In this document: positions 11,701-23,489 of the stretch, in pieces
Layout of the letters: each line of letters begins with the position of its first letter
Numbering within the stretch: the stretch's first letter is position 1
Assembly: GCA_963922205.1 (NCBI GenBank)
Contig: CAWUHX010000012.1
Coordinates: 124,001 to 188,000, forward strand
Length of the DNA: 64,000 nucleotides
Origin: Romanomermis culicivorax
Taxonomy: Eukaryota > Nematoda > Enoplea > Mermithida > Mermithidae
Direction of reading: 5' to 3'
Made by a program: the position numbers and the translations under genes
The notes under the pieces: generated by a model
What the model was told of the DNA's origin: nothing
Seen by the model: only the letters and a program-made list of their open reading frames with translations
Databases searched by the model: none

Positions 11701-13239
11701 TTGAATGACTATTGGCGTTATGAGGTCGGTTTGCAGTTCGATGAGTCTCAAAGATGTCCCGAAACGACTGCCAATTAAGGCTAAAAATGCCTCTTGGTTG
11801 ATAACCTGTAAAAACGAGAAATAATACAGACTGATTCAAGGAAAAATAGGCCAACCTAGAAACTGTTTCCTAGAGAATCGTGTTCATTTGCACTCAACTA
11901 CCATTTCGGTAGTGCCCAAATTGAGTGACCAACAAACAATGATATTTTATAACACAGTTATTATTGACCCATTCACACTTGTATTGGACTCACTTGTTTC
12001 ACGCGTCTATCGCATCCGAGATCAAGTATAGAAAAATCTTTCATTATTTTCCACATTCATGGAAATTCAAATGTCGTAAAGGATCATGAGAAAAAGGTTA
12101 TAGTCCATTTACTTTGAAATGACAGACGCAGCGAAAGGCAAAAAAAAGGTTTAAGATGGTAACGAATTTAAATATTGATCTATTCAATTTCGCAATCAAT
12201 TTTACTCTCCGAAATTTATTTGAGTTTCTTCTCAATTGAAATCATTCAAAAATTATGCAAACGGAAAAAAACTTTGATTTTGAAGTTCTCTAAGGTTATC
12301 ATCTAAGTTTTGACTAAAAAATTTCACGTTGAAAGAAAATGGCCAGACTGCCTCGATGAACAATTCAATGTGACTACAATGAAAAATCTAGATTTATACA
12401 CTTATGAGAGCTATTCCAACAAAGTGCTTATATTTTAGAAGGTTATTTTATCAGAAAACTCTAACTTGGTTCAGAATGACACGTGACCCAAAAAGCTGAA
12501 ACTGTGGTCCGTTTTTTAATAAAGTGTTTATAAATCGAAAATTTCAAAAATCATTAATATCGTCAAGATCGTTCATCCAGAATTTTTCCAGCAAGATTTT
12601 TTCTCTAAAAAATTATTTTTGAGTATACTCACAAATCTCTTGTCCTGTGACATAATGGTTCACGAGGAAAGCGCGAAAATACGAAATGCTCTTTACTTTT
12701 CATTCTTTCTGTTTAGAAATATTAAACACAGACTAAGTTCACGATGTAAAATTTTCTTCAATTCAATCATACTGAAACCCGTTGATCGGGATCAATTGAT
12801 TTTGTAAACGGTTAGGATCATGTTAATAGAATAAGCCGGAATATGTAATTTTTCGTTTTTAACCAACTTTGTTATTCCGACTTTCTGTTATTCAGATTCG
12901 GACTTCAGTTTTAGAAAAACAACGAAAACGTATATGAAGTCAGAAACGCGCTCATTCATCGTAATTATACAAAAATCGCTCATCTTACTACAGTAAAAAT
13001 AAACTAACCTGTAAACCACCATACGCCGATCGCAAAGACACCATTTGCCACAGTCGTGGGTCGTAGGCAATCGACCGCCACCTTTTGGCCACTTCGGCGC
13101 ATTTCAAAACTTGCTTGTGATCCAAATAGGAAAAAATTTGCATAAAAGTCTTGTCCGGTAGCGAACCTATGGTCTGCAATGAAGTGGGCGGCATATTCAT
13201 CGGCGGTACGTTGGACAATGAGCGTCTCGGAGTGGACAT
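8753..13239 (-). CDS. F-box/leucine-rich-repeat protein, complete, 7 exons
   Basis: Predicted exons are 13009-13239, 11658-11805, 11423-11584, 10485-10751, 9733-9899, 9478-9680 and 8753-9104. Phases agree throughout and give 509 residues. The N-terminus has an F-box (SLPDKTFMQIFSYLDHKQVL, then KRWRSIAYDPRLW), which in this family binds Skp1 of an SCF ubiquitin ligase. The rest is leucine-rich repeats that would select the substrate, e.g. LKSYTPNLRVVNFWG, LTALDLDTCDSLSEPILTDF and CPQLERLEIRW. The C-terminal exon ends with a conserved-looking SNFERADRMSIVRSNTNY segment. It resembles animal FBXL proteins but I do not assign an orthologue. The start was chosen because the F-box exon opens with this Met and no earlier in-frame Met follows a plausible acceptor. 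Oddities: intron 4 is nearly all AAAAG satellite, and introns 1 and 3 carry copies of one MITE family. Confidence 0.88.
9939..10474. repeat. (AAAAG)n pentanucleotide satellite, ~107 copies
   Basis: About 535 bases of AAAAG run with a single visible interruption (an extra G at 10007-10008). On the transcribed minus strand it reads TTTTC. It fills intron 4 of the F-box gene (9900-10484), starting about 10 bases after the splice donor and leaving about 40 bases before the acceptor. The long Lys/Arg/Glu and Phe/Ser/Leu open frames across it are artefacts. Confidence 0.98.
11170..11405 (-). repeat. MITE family 2 copy in F-box intron 3
   Basis: Reverse-orientation copy of a ~240-bp dispersed repeat. 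Landmarks are the stretch around GGAAAGCAAGTACTATTTTG and the end AGAAGCATTTTATAAAAAAC. It stops about 15 bases short of the splice donor of the 11423-11584 exon. Confidence 0.65.
12495..12745 (+). repeat. MITE family 2 copy in F-box intron 1
   Basis: Forward copy beginning GTGGTCCGTTTTTTAATAAA and ending near CATTCTTTCTGTTTAGAAAT. It shares order and spacing of landmarks with copies at 17.4, 29.4, 29.8 and 11.2 kb. Confidence 0.6.
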
Positions 13240-15051
13240 GACACTGACCGCTTTTATGTATAACCTTTTGGTGACGACGAGACTTGCGGGGAAACTCTTA
13301 TTTTTTGAAACTAATGAACACCCGCTACGTAGAATGTATAGAATGGGCCGAAGCTATGTACTACTCGAAGAAACGTTAGGAATTCTAGTTTCAATATTAT
13401 TTGAGATAGCTGTGTATGTGTAAGAATCCTTGGATTCAGAGATGTTAGCTTTCAAGGGATTGATAAAAGAAAATTTTCAGTTTTTGAAGGCATATTAGCG
13501 AACGAATTTTAGAAAGACGTATGAGGAACAGGTTTCCCCGAAAGAAATTTCGAAAAAGCATGCAATGGTGGAACTTGAGTGTGAACATTTTCCCAGTATG
13601 TGCTGCAACAGGTGCGATAACAAAAGTTATTCATTCAAGTAGGTCTTCTGAGTCAGACCGGAGGATCAAAAGTACCGAACATCGCCGAAATAGTACTGTC
13701 TCTGATATGGCGGGCAAGCAATATCCTATGAATATGTGAAAATTCTGGCTTCTGCGCTTACTATAGCCGATATTTCTCGTTGAAGTTCAAAGTAAACTAA
13801 GGTCCATGAAGACAACGATTTGTAAGAAAAAACTTTGCACTGATCAATTCTCCAAGCTAATGTTGCAGGCGAGGTCAGAGAAATTCCATTTGCATATCCA
13901 GAAACTGAAACACGAATACATGTTCGATAAATCGTAGTCCGTATGAAAAGACTGAAATTTGAGGTACATGAAATTTTGCACGAATCTACAGTTCAAATTA
14001 TTTTTCTGGTTGAGTATAAGTGATTTAGGATATCTGTTACCGGAAATATATGATTGCTGTAGAATTTATCTTATATGCAGCATGACTTTGCCGGTAAAGT
14101 TGTCATTCTCACATTGAACAAATTAAGTCATCATCTACTTGTTTTTATGACTCCTGTTATGCATTCCAGATTATTCCGTTGTTCATTAGAAGACAATCGG
14201 ATGATGAGCTGAACACACATTAAAACAACATTTTGCAACATAAGCGAGTTTACGTTTTAGGAAATGGAACAGATGAAATGCCAAGTGGCAGTCTGCTTCA
14301 TTAAGTACTGGCTGGAAATTTTATAGTAGGTTTTGAAACCACAATCGAAATGAACAAGTTCACTCGAATGTTTACCTAAAACTTCAAAATCTGTTAAGCA
14401 CTCGAAGTGCATGTGGCACGGTAATTGAAGCTTTCTGTTGTTGACCTTGTGCCGTTACCATTCGAAAATTGGCGTGGACATAAGATTTGTATATCAAATA
14501 ACACTTCTAAAGTACTCTGTCTTTTATCTTACGGATTTTCATTGAGCGCCATCAACCATGTCCCGCATTTATTCTGGTGTGAGAAAGTTCAGGTCACAAA
14601 AAGCTAGATTTCGTTTTTCCAATAGCTCATTCGCATCTATCTCAGTTTAAGAGAGCTGATGAGGGATGTATTTGCTCGTAGTTATTGAACTCTGACGCAA
14701 GAGCTCGCAATGGTCCAATTAAAAGAGTTTTGTTAAATGGTCCATTAAACAAAACAGCCTCGAAATTTCTTGGATCTGCACTTGTATTTTAGTAAGGTAC
14801 GCTTTTCTTGAAAGCGGGATTTTTCTCACATAACGTTTCGCAGCTCGATCGAAGTTTTAATTACTCGAGAGAAAATTAAGAGAATGAATCGTTTATATCA
14901 TAAAATAGAAGCAGTATCGGTTTCAGTAAAGCATGTTTAATCTTGTAGACGAAAACTACAAAATCACGTATGGTGTTTGGTATCATAAAAACGCATAATG
15001 AATATGAGATCTCTGCATAGCGGAACGAACAATAAACCGACAGATTCGTCA
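13240..15051. other. intergenic spacer, no gene recognised
   Basis: AT-rich sequence upstream of the F-box gene. Open frames at 13151-13423, 13521-13739 and 14425-14607 show no recognisable domain and no convincing splice structure; the first overlaps the F-box exon antisense. Confidence 0.5.
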
Positions 15052-15424
15052 CTATACTCCATGCATTTTGAAATGATCGATGCAGCCATCGCCAAAAAGT
15101 ATGTTCAACACGAAAAAATAAACTTATTACATGAATGAAAAAAAAATTTCCTCGGCCATGAGCGGCAACCAGAAATTTATTTCAATAATCTGGTTGAGTG
15201 GTCAAAATTTTTCGAGTAGCACTCAATTATCGACACAATTCTGTCTAAATCGATAGTGGATAAGAGTGATGTTTCTCAATGACCTTGGCCTTTCCCTTTC
15301 TCATGGTGAAATTCGGCGCTTTTCTACAGTATAAAGTTTTCCTATGACTAGACATTGCGTGGCAAATTTTAAGCTAATTCTTCGGCGTTCGCTGCGTCTA
15401 TCATTTTAACTAAATAGGCTATAG
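15052..15424. mobile_element. MITE family 1 copy
   Basis: Begins CTATACTCCATGCATTTTGA then AATGATCGATGCAGCC. It ends with the inverted counterpart GCTGCGTCTATCATTTTAAC and CTATAG. The same inverted ends occur at 18.65, 28.26, 28.68 and 37.19 kb. Confidence 0.65.
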
Positions 15425-15635
15425 TATCCTTTTGTTTATTGTGTTCAGAAAAGTTGCATTGGGTAAAGGCAAAGATCTGTCGCAAGTGATCGCAGCAATC
15501 AAAATCAAACGAATCCCATATTTTCGCTGTGCGCAAGAAAGATCTTGACGAGTTTTATCCAGTGAACTATATCCAGTGATGTATGTATTTTGCAAACAAA
15601 TTTGCATAATGTTGCGGGTATCAGCTATTTTGTAA

Positions 15636-16518
15636 AGCCGTAGTCATACTTGACCGGCCCGCACTTGCGGGTCGCAATGGCATACTTTTGTGCGGTTCCG
15701 CAAAAATGCGGAACTGGAAAACCGCAATTGTAAGCATAGTTAACCGCAATTTCGAACCGGAAATTACTTGGGATATGCAAGGTTGTAGGTTTCCGAATCC
15801 AAAAGCGTCAAAATGCTTGGGTATGCTCCTAATTGCATGGAAAAGCATCCGTAGGCACATTATAAACGTTTTTAAAAATGGGGAAAATTTTTGGAAAATG
15901 AGGAAAAAAATTTTGGGTCCGGTTCTCATGTGGAAAAAATCAACCGCTCTAAAAACGTCATGTTTTAAAAGCTTAAAAACACTAAAATAAACCGTCTATG
16001 AGCATTTTTAAGCGAAAAAAGACTTTGAGAAAATTGGGGAAAAAATTTTCACCCCTATCGCCATTTGACGAAAAAGCAGGCGGGAAAAACAGTGATTATA
16101 ATCTTCCAATGTTCACCAAAATACATCTTTTCAGTTTTCGATTCCCCAAAATTTTTTCGACAATCAGAACCTTGCATAAATTTTTTTCCTCATTCCTAAT
16201 TTTCTTTCCTCAGAAGACTCCTTTCCAGAAAAAAAACGGTGGACAGAGCAAATTCTGGAAAAAATTGAGTTTTCTAGTTGATAAAGATCAGGTATTCAGT
16301 GTTATTCAGCGCAAAATGGCATATACTGTATCAAGTGCGGCTACCAGAACCGCAAAAAGTACTCCACTCGAGAACTCTTTGCGGGTCCATAAACCGCACT
16401 AAACCGCAATGCGGTTGCGGGCTCCCACCCGCAAAATTTTTTTCCGGTTGCGGGTGACCTGCGGGCCGCACACTTTTTCGCCCGTTGCGGCTAAGTGCGG
16501 CTAAGTATGCCTACGGCT
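15636..16518. mobile_element. Harbinger-type non-autonomous element with TAA target duplication
   Basis: Starts AGCCGTAGTCATACTT and ends with AAGTATGCCTACGGCT, an inverted pair, flanked on both sides by TAA. A 3-bp TAA/TTA target duplication is typical of PIF/Harbinger. Both arms are dense in GCGG/CCGC motifs (TTGCGGGT, AACCGCAA). The middle carries a segment shared with the elements at 49.67 and 51.86 kb (ATGCTTGGGTATGCTCCTAA; GGTTCTCATGTGGAAAAAAT), so another repeat is nested inside. No intact transposase is seen. Confidence 0.72.
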
Positions 16519-18648
16519 TAAGCGTCCTGCGTTTCTTACGTTTCTTGCGTCAAAGCTGGATTTAAAGCGCTCAGTAGATACTTGTTGAACATGATGGGTA
16601 TCTTCCGATCGGAAATTTCGATATCTACCTTGCGATGTATTATATACTGAAATGCCGAATAGCGAACAAAATATAGATGGGCCTTAACGAAAGGAAATGG
16701 AAATCATATATTTGTCTCATTGACTACAGTAATAAGCTTATTGATTTTTTCGTTTTGGACTTATTTTGATCGGCTCGCTGCAACCGCCATTTCAGACTAT
16801 AACCTATGGCATTGGATTCACATAATAGAAATGAAAATTCAATACCCACGCCATTGATTCCCTTTGTTGAGAGACCCTGTTCAATACAAAAGTTTTACTG
16901 TATCTTTCTTACTGTAAGATTTTCCATTTCACTATCGTCACCCATCACGCCGTCTTTGGCGTTTATTAATTGCGAAATTTCGAAAATCGATCTCCTTTTC
17001 ACGTCTGCCATATTGGGAAATTGGATAAGTTAATTAGTTTTCTGCGCTAAAGGTGGGCCACTTATAATCGAGCACCAGGAAACGGCGGAAAAATAGTTTT
17101 AGGTCAGCCGCCGAACTACTATTCTCCTAAGAACATAATATAATATTGAAATACCTAAATTTTATAACTCTCGAGTAATTTTGCTTTTCTATTGAGGCAG
17201 AAACAATTGTCGAAAAATTTCTAGGCAATTAGGGAGGTCGGTCTGAAAATTGGAGTAAAGTTTTTATGCTTCCGTTTTTTTCAATCTCTTCTGGAGTCGA
17301 TTGTCTATAATGTTTCACCTGATGCTCTGGAGTTCGAAAGCAGACTTGCCTACAGTATTAGCTTATGGTCCGTTTTTTACAAAATGCTTCCGAATTGAAA
17401 AATTGAAATAAGCAAGTTGCATGATGGTCTAATTGTAGAATTTTTTACACAAAAATTTTCAAGTTTATTTGAGGATGCACGAAAATTAACAGCTCTATGT
17501 GACTTGTGGTTTATTACGAAAATAACTTACTTTCCGGTTTAAATTTTCGGAATCATTTTACAAAAAAAAAACGGAAAATTCATACGACATCACGTTATTC
17601 CAACTGATCATTATATGTAAATTTTAGATTGATCATCGATTAAATTACGGTAAGAGAAAGTCAGATTACTGTAATCATTGTGATCAATTCTGTAATGCTT
17701 TAATCACTTTTGACTTGCTCACGGCGTTGCGAGCGATAGAAATCTCCTATCAGAATAAAAATGTTTCATCGTTCGAATCATTTGAGCTTGATCTCTCTTA
17801 ATGATGCTTTACTTCTTCAATTAGGAATTTGTTATACTTTTTCACATCCATGTGAGTTCAATAAACAGTCAGATGCTATACTGGCACAATAGGCTGAAAA
17901 TGTCTGAATCCATCTGCCTTTATGATGAATATTCCACACACTTGAACATATACGAGAACTAGTCGACTGTGGAAAAATAGTGGTCAAAAAGCTATGGCCT
18001 TCAGTGAAACTCTATGAACTCCATGAAGTTTGTTGAAATAGTGTCTAAACTGCTGAATTTTCATTTGCTAAAAAATGCATATTCCTACCTTTTACTGATC
18101 TGGTATTCTATATTATATTTCAAATTTATTTCTTCAAAAGCTGTATTATATATTTACAACTAACCCTGCCCTGTACTAATACTTCAATAGTAATTCACAA
18201 TACATGACTTGCCTTTAGCGAACCCAATGGCTCTATTTGAAATAAAATAAAATTTCTAGTAATATGTAAGGAATAATAACTCGTCAAAAACAAGATATTA
18301 CTCGCTTCATCTTACGTCACATGAGCCTATTGTCAAGTCCAAAGAACGTCAAAGAAAAGCATTTACAGAACTTTACTTGTTTCAACGGCAGCCTTGTTGT
18401 AGGATTAAGGATCAGGGAAATTAATGTATAGACGTCGCAAAAGTATTGATCATGCTGGATTGCCATGTCCAGAGCCCGATAGAGCCAATCTGCTGCATTT
18501 TAATGAGTCGTGAGCAGCTAAAAAGGTCGACTTGATATATTTCAAGTGTGTTTCATGAACGCTGTCGTCTTAGAAGACTGGCTTCACCAGCATGAGTTTT
18601 GTTGTGAAATTTCCGCATCCTATAACAAAAAGGCACTCTTGATGCATA
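16519..18648. other. spacer with a solo MITE end; no gene recognised
   Basis: AT-rich. A half copy of MITE family 1 (complement of TATAGTCTGAAATGGCGG) lies at 16755-16800, and a family 2 copy is listed separately at 17364-17565. No exons were recognised. Confidence 0.45.
17364..17565 (+). repeat. MITE family 2 copy
   Basis: Starts TATGGTCCGTTTTTTACAAA and contains GTAGAATTTTTTACACAAAA and ACTTACTTTCCGGTTT, in the same order as the other family 2 copies. Confidence 0.6.
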
Positions 18649-18889
18649 CTATACTGTATTCATTTTGAAATGATCGATGAAGCGATCGTAGTTTCGGCAA
18701 ACGCAGCTATACTAGAGATGAAGATGTCAATGTCGATAATCTTGAAATAATTGAAAAGTGTGATCATCAAGGAGTCTGCATCACGAAGAAAAAATTTATT
18801 GAATAGGGTCAAAGAGTCTTTTATAATTTTGTATGAAAGTTCGGTTGCGACCTTTTTGAGACGATTATTTCAAAATGAATGGAGTATAC
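18649..18889. mobile_element. MITE family 1 copy
   Basis: Left end CTATACTGTATTCATTTTGA plus AATGATCGATGAAGC; right end AATGAATGGAGTATA, inverted. The interior (GATAATCTTGAAATAATTGA, AGTGTGATCATCAAGGAGTC) matches the interior of the 28.26-kb copy on the opposite strand. Confidence 0.78.
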
Positions 18890-19591
18890 AAATTTCCGTT
18901 AAGTTTCGAAAGTACTCGTGGAATGGTAAATTCTTGTGCGGAAGACATATGAACATTTTTTGAAGCTTGACCTGCGAATCTTCGAGGGACAGCCACAAAC
19001 AGTGGTTAATTTAACAGTTGAAAAAAGTTTGACTTCGAACTTCTGGCTCGAGTGAATAACCTGTCAACAAATACTTGTGACATTTGAAAAAAGATGTGAC
19101 TTTTTAAAACGATTATTGAAAAACACGCAAAAAATTTTTCCGAAGAAGCTTCCCCGGTTGATAAATAATTTCATAATTACGATACCGCTTTCCTTTGTAT
19201 TTGTATTACGGTTACGCTTTCTTCGTATTTGAGTTATGCACACGAATTTTACAACGTCGGTCCCTAAAGTCTTGGACATTGGACAACAGCGGTCTCAAGG
19301 ATTAATAACCGCTCCGAAGAAAACAAGAGCTGGAAAAATGTTTTGGGATCAAGCGTCTGAAACAGCTGTCTTATTGGACTCTATTCAAAACTTTATTAGT
19401 TGAGAAGTTACTGCTCTTACTGAAATATAAAAATCACATAGATCAATCATATTTCTTCCAAATTTCTTAAAAGTCTATAACTTCAAATCAAATTTTGTTT
19501 TATTTTTTTATTTTTTTAATTTTTTATCAAAGTATTCAGAATTCAAAACTTATTGTTCCCCAGTCCCAAGTGGCTTCAGAACCCAAGTCCA
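18890..19591. other. spacer, no gene recognised
   Basis: AT-rich sequence with homopolymer T runs around 19500-19530. The minus-strand frame at 19064-19279 has no family features. Confidence 0.45.
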
Positions 19592-19897
19592 GGGGCCGGT
19601 TGCATCAAAGCAGTTAAACTCGAGCTCCAGCTAAACCCGACCGTTTTAAGCCTGAGCTCAGGTTTAGCAGTTGCATGAAGGTGGAGTTAAACTCGATCTC
19701 GAGCTTATTCTGTCGGGTTGCATGAAAATTTTTGCCAATTTTTAAATCCGAGCTTGGCCTTAGCGCAGTAAAAAAGTTAAACTTGGTCGGTAGCAGGTTT
19801 AAGTCTGAGAGTTGGCGTTTTTTCCCCGTTTGTTATGCAAGAGTTGCGTACAATAGTTGGTTTCTTTTTCGTTGTTTATGCCTCATAAGTAATAAGA

Positions 19898-20050
19898 ATG
19901 AATTTTCTGCGGCTGCGATTACTTAATCGAAATATGGAGCGAGACAGGGTTTTTCGAAATAGAAATAATCCCCTTGATTCATTAAACGATATTGATCTGT
20001 ACGAACGCTATCGATTTGATCGGCAATCCATTTCGTATATTATTGTTATT
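19898..20050 (+). pseudogene. Harbinger (HARBI1-like) transposase N-terminal remnant
   Basis: The frame includes NPLDSLNDIDLYERYRF followed by DRQSISYI. This closely follows the N-terminal signature of Harbinger/HARBI1 nucleases: an R-x-R-x-N/S-P-L motif, then an acidic stretch and YRF-x-R-x-I. Homology ends abruptly near 20050, before any DDE catalytic residue, so it cannot be an active transposase. It lies centrally in the inverted-repeat element and abuts the Myb-like remnant on the other strand. Confidence 0.72.
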
Positions 20051-20066
20051 CCTTCTTCTTTGCGGT

Positions 20067-20297
20067 TTATGGATTGTGGAGTACAGAATCAAGAATGTTG
20101 CGATGCTTCAAACAGAGTTCACGCAACCGCAATTCTTCTTTTGCAGTCCAATTTGGCTGACGAGATTTTTTTCCTTCATATTTTAAGAAATGGAATAAAA
20201 AAACGTAGGGTTTCTTTCTTCGGCAAAAAAATGGACACAACAAACTGACTTTATGACTATATAATGCATACAATGCAGAACGTATGCACAGTGGCAC
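20067..20297 (-). pseudogene. Harbinger Myb/SANT-like protein N-terminal remnant
   Basis: The minus-strand frame contains NWTAKEELRLRELCLKH and RNILDSVL (about 20070-20160), the first helices of a Myb/SANT-like DNA-binding domain as found in the second protein of Harbinger elements. In autonomous elements this protein helps deliver the transposase to DNA and the nucleus. Here the domain is cut at 20067, near the break in the transposase remnant, as expected from one internal deletion joining two convergent genes. The residues before NWT may be non-homologous. Confidence 0.6.
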
Positions 20298-20492
20298 ATT
20301 TTTATTTCTAAAAAAAGTGTTGTTTACTTAGTTGTGAGCGGGCTCGAGTTAAATCTCAGGTTTAGCTAAACCCGAGCTCGAGATGTTTGATGCAACCGCT
20401 AAAAGTTGACATCGAGTTTAGCTAAACCTCAGGTTAAACAGTTAAAACCGAGCTCGACTTTAGCCTCAGGTTTAGTTGATGCAACCGGCTCC

Positions 20493-23489
20493 AGAATAAC
20501 TAAAATTATCATGCTACATCGAGTTTAAATTTTCGGATTTTGGAAAGGAAAAGGGACAGCTGTTTCCAAGTTCCGCGCACTTCATAAACATTGTCTTGTT
20601 TCATAGCGGAAAACAATGCATGTATTCTGTCAAAAGTTGGATTTCTATACAGCCCGCAGATATCTTTCAGCAACTGTTTGTTAAATGCTATTTTTGAATT
20701 TTTCGTAGAACATAATAAAAAATGTACCAGTGAATGATGTGTTCGAGATTGCTGGATTCGACATTATTTTATTTTTAGGAACTAAATTAAAATGGTGAAT
20801 TTTCTACGCACGTTACTTTGATGATATATTTTACTTTTTCATGCGTATTGTAGAAAAATTTTGATGCAGGATAGTTCAATCGTGCGAATCTGAAGCTCGA
20901 ACGTTTTTCCAATGCAATTATTTTTAAAAGCAGACATTGATCTTTAGGACGCTCATATGTAAATTCACTCATTTGATAATTTTTATAGTGTGCTTTCGTC
21001 TGTCTGTGTTTGTTCATAACTTTGACTAATATTGAAACTACGATCGCGCATTATAAAGACTACCTATTTCGATATAAGAGAATTCTTCAGATATCGTTAT
21101 CAATTCAAAAATTTTATATTCACCAAAAAATAATTCGCTATAACGGGCTTGTTCCTCGATTGTGATGATGTCATAATCTTCAGAATGACACACTTTCACT
21201 TTCTTTACTTTCCACTAATTCGTGTTTGTAATTTCAAGCCGTCAAAATAGAATTTTCCATTAAAATTTTTCAATATCCCACACAAGAAATTTGGCCCTTA
21301 AAAGAAGCACATTCTATCACACTTTTAAAATAAGCGAAGTTGAAACAACTTTTTTCGAAAAGAATGCTACTTTCGGCACACACATTGTTATAAAAGAAAG
21401 GCTGTTTTTAATCGGATAATATAATCTTCAGCCAGAACGATGTGATTAGCTTTCCTCTCTTTTTTTACTCAATTGAGCTTCTAGCAGTTTTATCGCTCTT
21501 TCTCTAAATATGCAAATGAATTTTTTTGTTCGCCCTGACCCTCAGGGTACACTTTTGCCCTTTTCACAAGTCTCCAGCTTCCGGGGGGGGGGTTTCTCCC
21601 ACCTTTTCAATGCTCATTCAGATTTTCCGGCTGAGGTAATCACTTTTAAGCTAGAGCTTCATTTGCATAATTGCGTTTTGAAGATCGGCGGATCGCCTAT
21701 GATTTACGAGATCGGAGCAAGTCTAATGGGGCGGAAATATGACGTACGTAATCCAAAACGTAGGGGCGAATCGTCCTCTTTCGCTCAATTAAGTCTGAAT
21801 CGATTTGTTTGACTCAGTCCCCAGGAAAAAATAGCTAACAGATAGGCCCAGAGCAGAAAATTGCTGACAAATAATAGTTTTTTAAGAGATTCTAGAGTAT
21901 CGAGACTCAATTTTTTGCCTTTCAGATTATTTGTACACAGATGAGGCTTATGACATGTAGTTTATCATGAGAAAGGATTTTCTGAAAAACGATTATTTTG
22001 GATGTGTCTGAAAAGTGCACTCTATAATTTTTGAACCTTTAATGTGTGATGCTACTTCTGGTAGAGTATAAATGTATCATATCTATTAATGTAGATGGGA
22101 TAAGAGTCCAGTTTTCAAGTTTTGTGACCTGATAAGATCTTTGAGGTTGAAAAAATTACTACTGCAGAAATTTCTCTCAAGGTAAGATAAGAATTATCCA
22201 TGATTACGAAGTCTATTGCATTGACGATAGTTTTTAATAATTCACGATAATTGCATCAAGTCATGAAAGTGGAAAGACGTCATTTTGAAGCACTTTACCA
22301 AGTTTTATGCTGCCTAATAATTTCATTTTTGATTCTTTTATATCGTTTGCAATCTATGAAATACAAACTACGAATCAAAGTATCAGTTCATTAAATTTAT
22401 GCAATGACGCTAGTGAGCCGTTTTTGCATGTTAAAGTTGCTTTTCTGCTCTGAGGATTCAAACTTAAAGCCAATTTTCGGAGACTAGCCAATATATTTTG
22501 CACATGACCACCAATTTTTTGAACCTTCACACACTCTGTGTAAACGTATCAAAAAATGATAGATGCTCAATTTTTTTACAGCGTTACTCAAATTTCGGAT
22601 GTCCTCACTGTTTGCTAATGGAAGTTGATTTATATAGTGTTATAGGAACCAGGTGAACTCAGTAAGAATGTGTATTTTCAAAACAGTACATTAGCTTTGC
22701 ATTTTGTTCGAGAGACCAAAATGTCAGAAGACACGACAATGCTACAAAGGGTTTTTTCCATTTCCACCCAGCTATAAAATACATTTCATTCTAATGTTTA
22801 GCTGCGACATTATTTATATCATGTTAATTTCGGTTAACGAGGGACATGGCTCTTCAAAATTGATTTGGCTTAAAAATTATGAGAAATGTTGCTGTCGAAA
22901 ACAACTACAAGTAGCAGCTTCTTCAATGCAATTTGATCCAAAAAAAGAAAATTATTTTTTGGTGAAAAGTCTCCGCTTTTACTGAATTTCACATCATTTT
23001 TTCCTTAGGCGGCAGTCAGAAAGCATCTAGACCAGGTTTCGAGTTGAACCTTAAAAAATGTTGTAGAAAAATATGGTAGCCTATAGAAGGATGTTCCTGA
23101 TGTCAGATAAATCAATTTCTCGAGGTGTATGACGTACATCATTTTAAATATCTTTGACAGTTTTTCCAAACAAGAACGACGACATTGAAAAGGCAAAAAT
23201 TGAATTACTTCAGCGCGCGCCACTTCGTGTAACTAATAAGATTTACGAATATGTGTTTTAGGTTCTGATACTCAGAGTTTGTATAACATAAAACAATTTT
23301 ATGGGCTGCAAAGTGTCTCTAACTTTTCAAACAAACTAATAAGCCGTAAACTGCTAGGACATAAGAGGACATTTCCACTATAACCCTGCAGTATAAATTG
23401 GATTTCATTTGTATGAATAACAAAAAATGTTTGAATTTATGATTTTGATTTTTTCAGCGACACTTTTCAGGTCGCTAAAAGTACATATC
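20493..23489. other. 3-kb spacer upstream of the KChIP-like gene
   Basis: AT-rich throughout, with a poly-G/C patch at about 21583-21600. Scattered frames (e.g. 21510-21812, 22704-22985) lack recognisable domains. The KChIP promoter presumably lies at the right end, but I see no diagnostic element apart from an acceptor-like TTTTCAG just before the gene. Confidence 0.45.

Larger units (their letters stand above)
19592..20492. mobile_element. PIF/Harbinger deletion derivative
   Basis: Terminal inverted repeats GGGGCCGGTTGCATCAA (left) and GGAGCCGGTTGCATCAA (right, read inward) bound about 900 bp. Sub-terminal repeats of CTCAGGTTTAGC and CGAGCTCGAGTTTAAC type fill both arms. The centre keeps the first exon-sized parts of the two proteins that autonomous Harbinger elements encode, on opposite strands (separate entries). 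No 3-bp target duplication remains visible. Confidence 0.82.
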
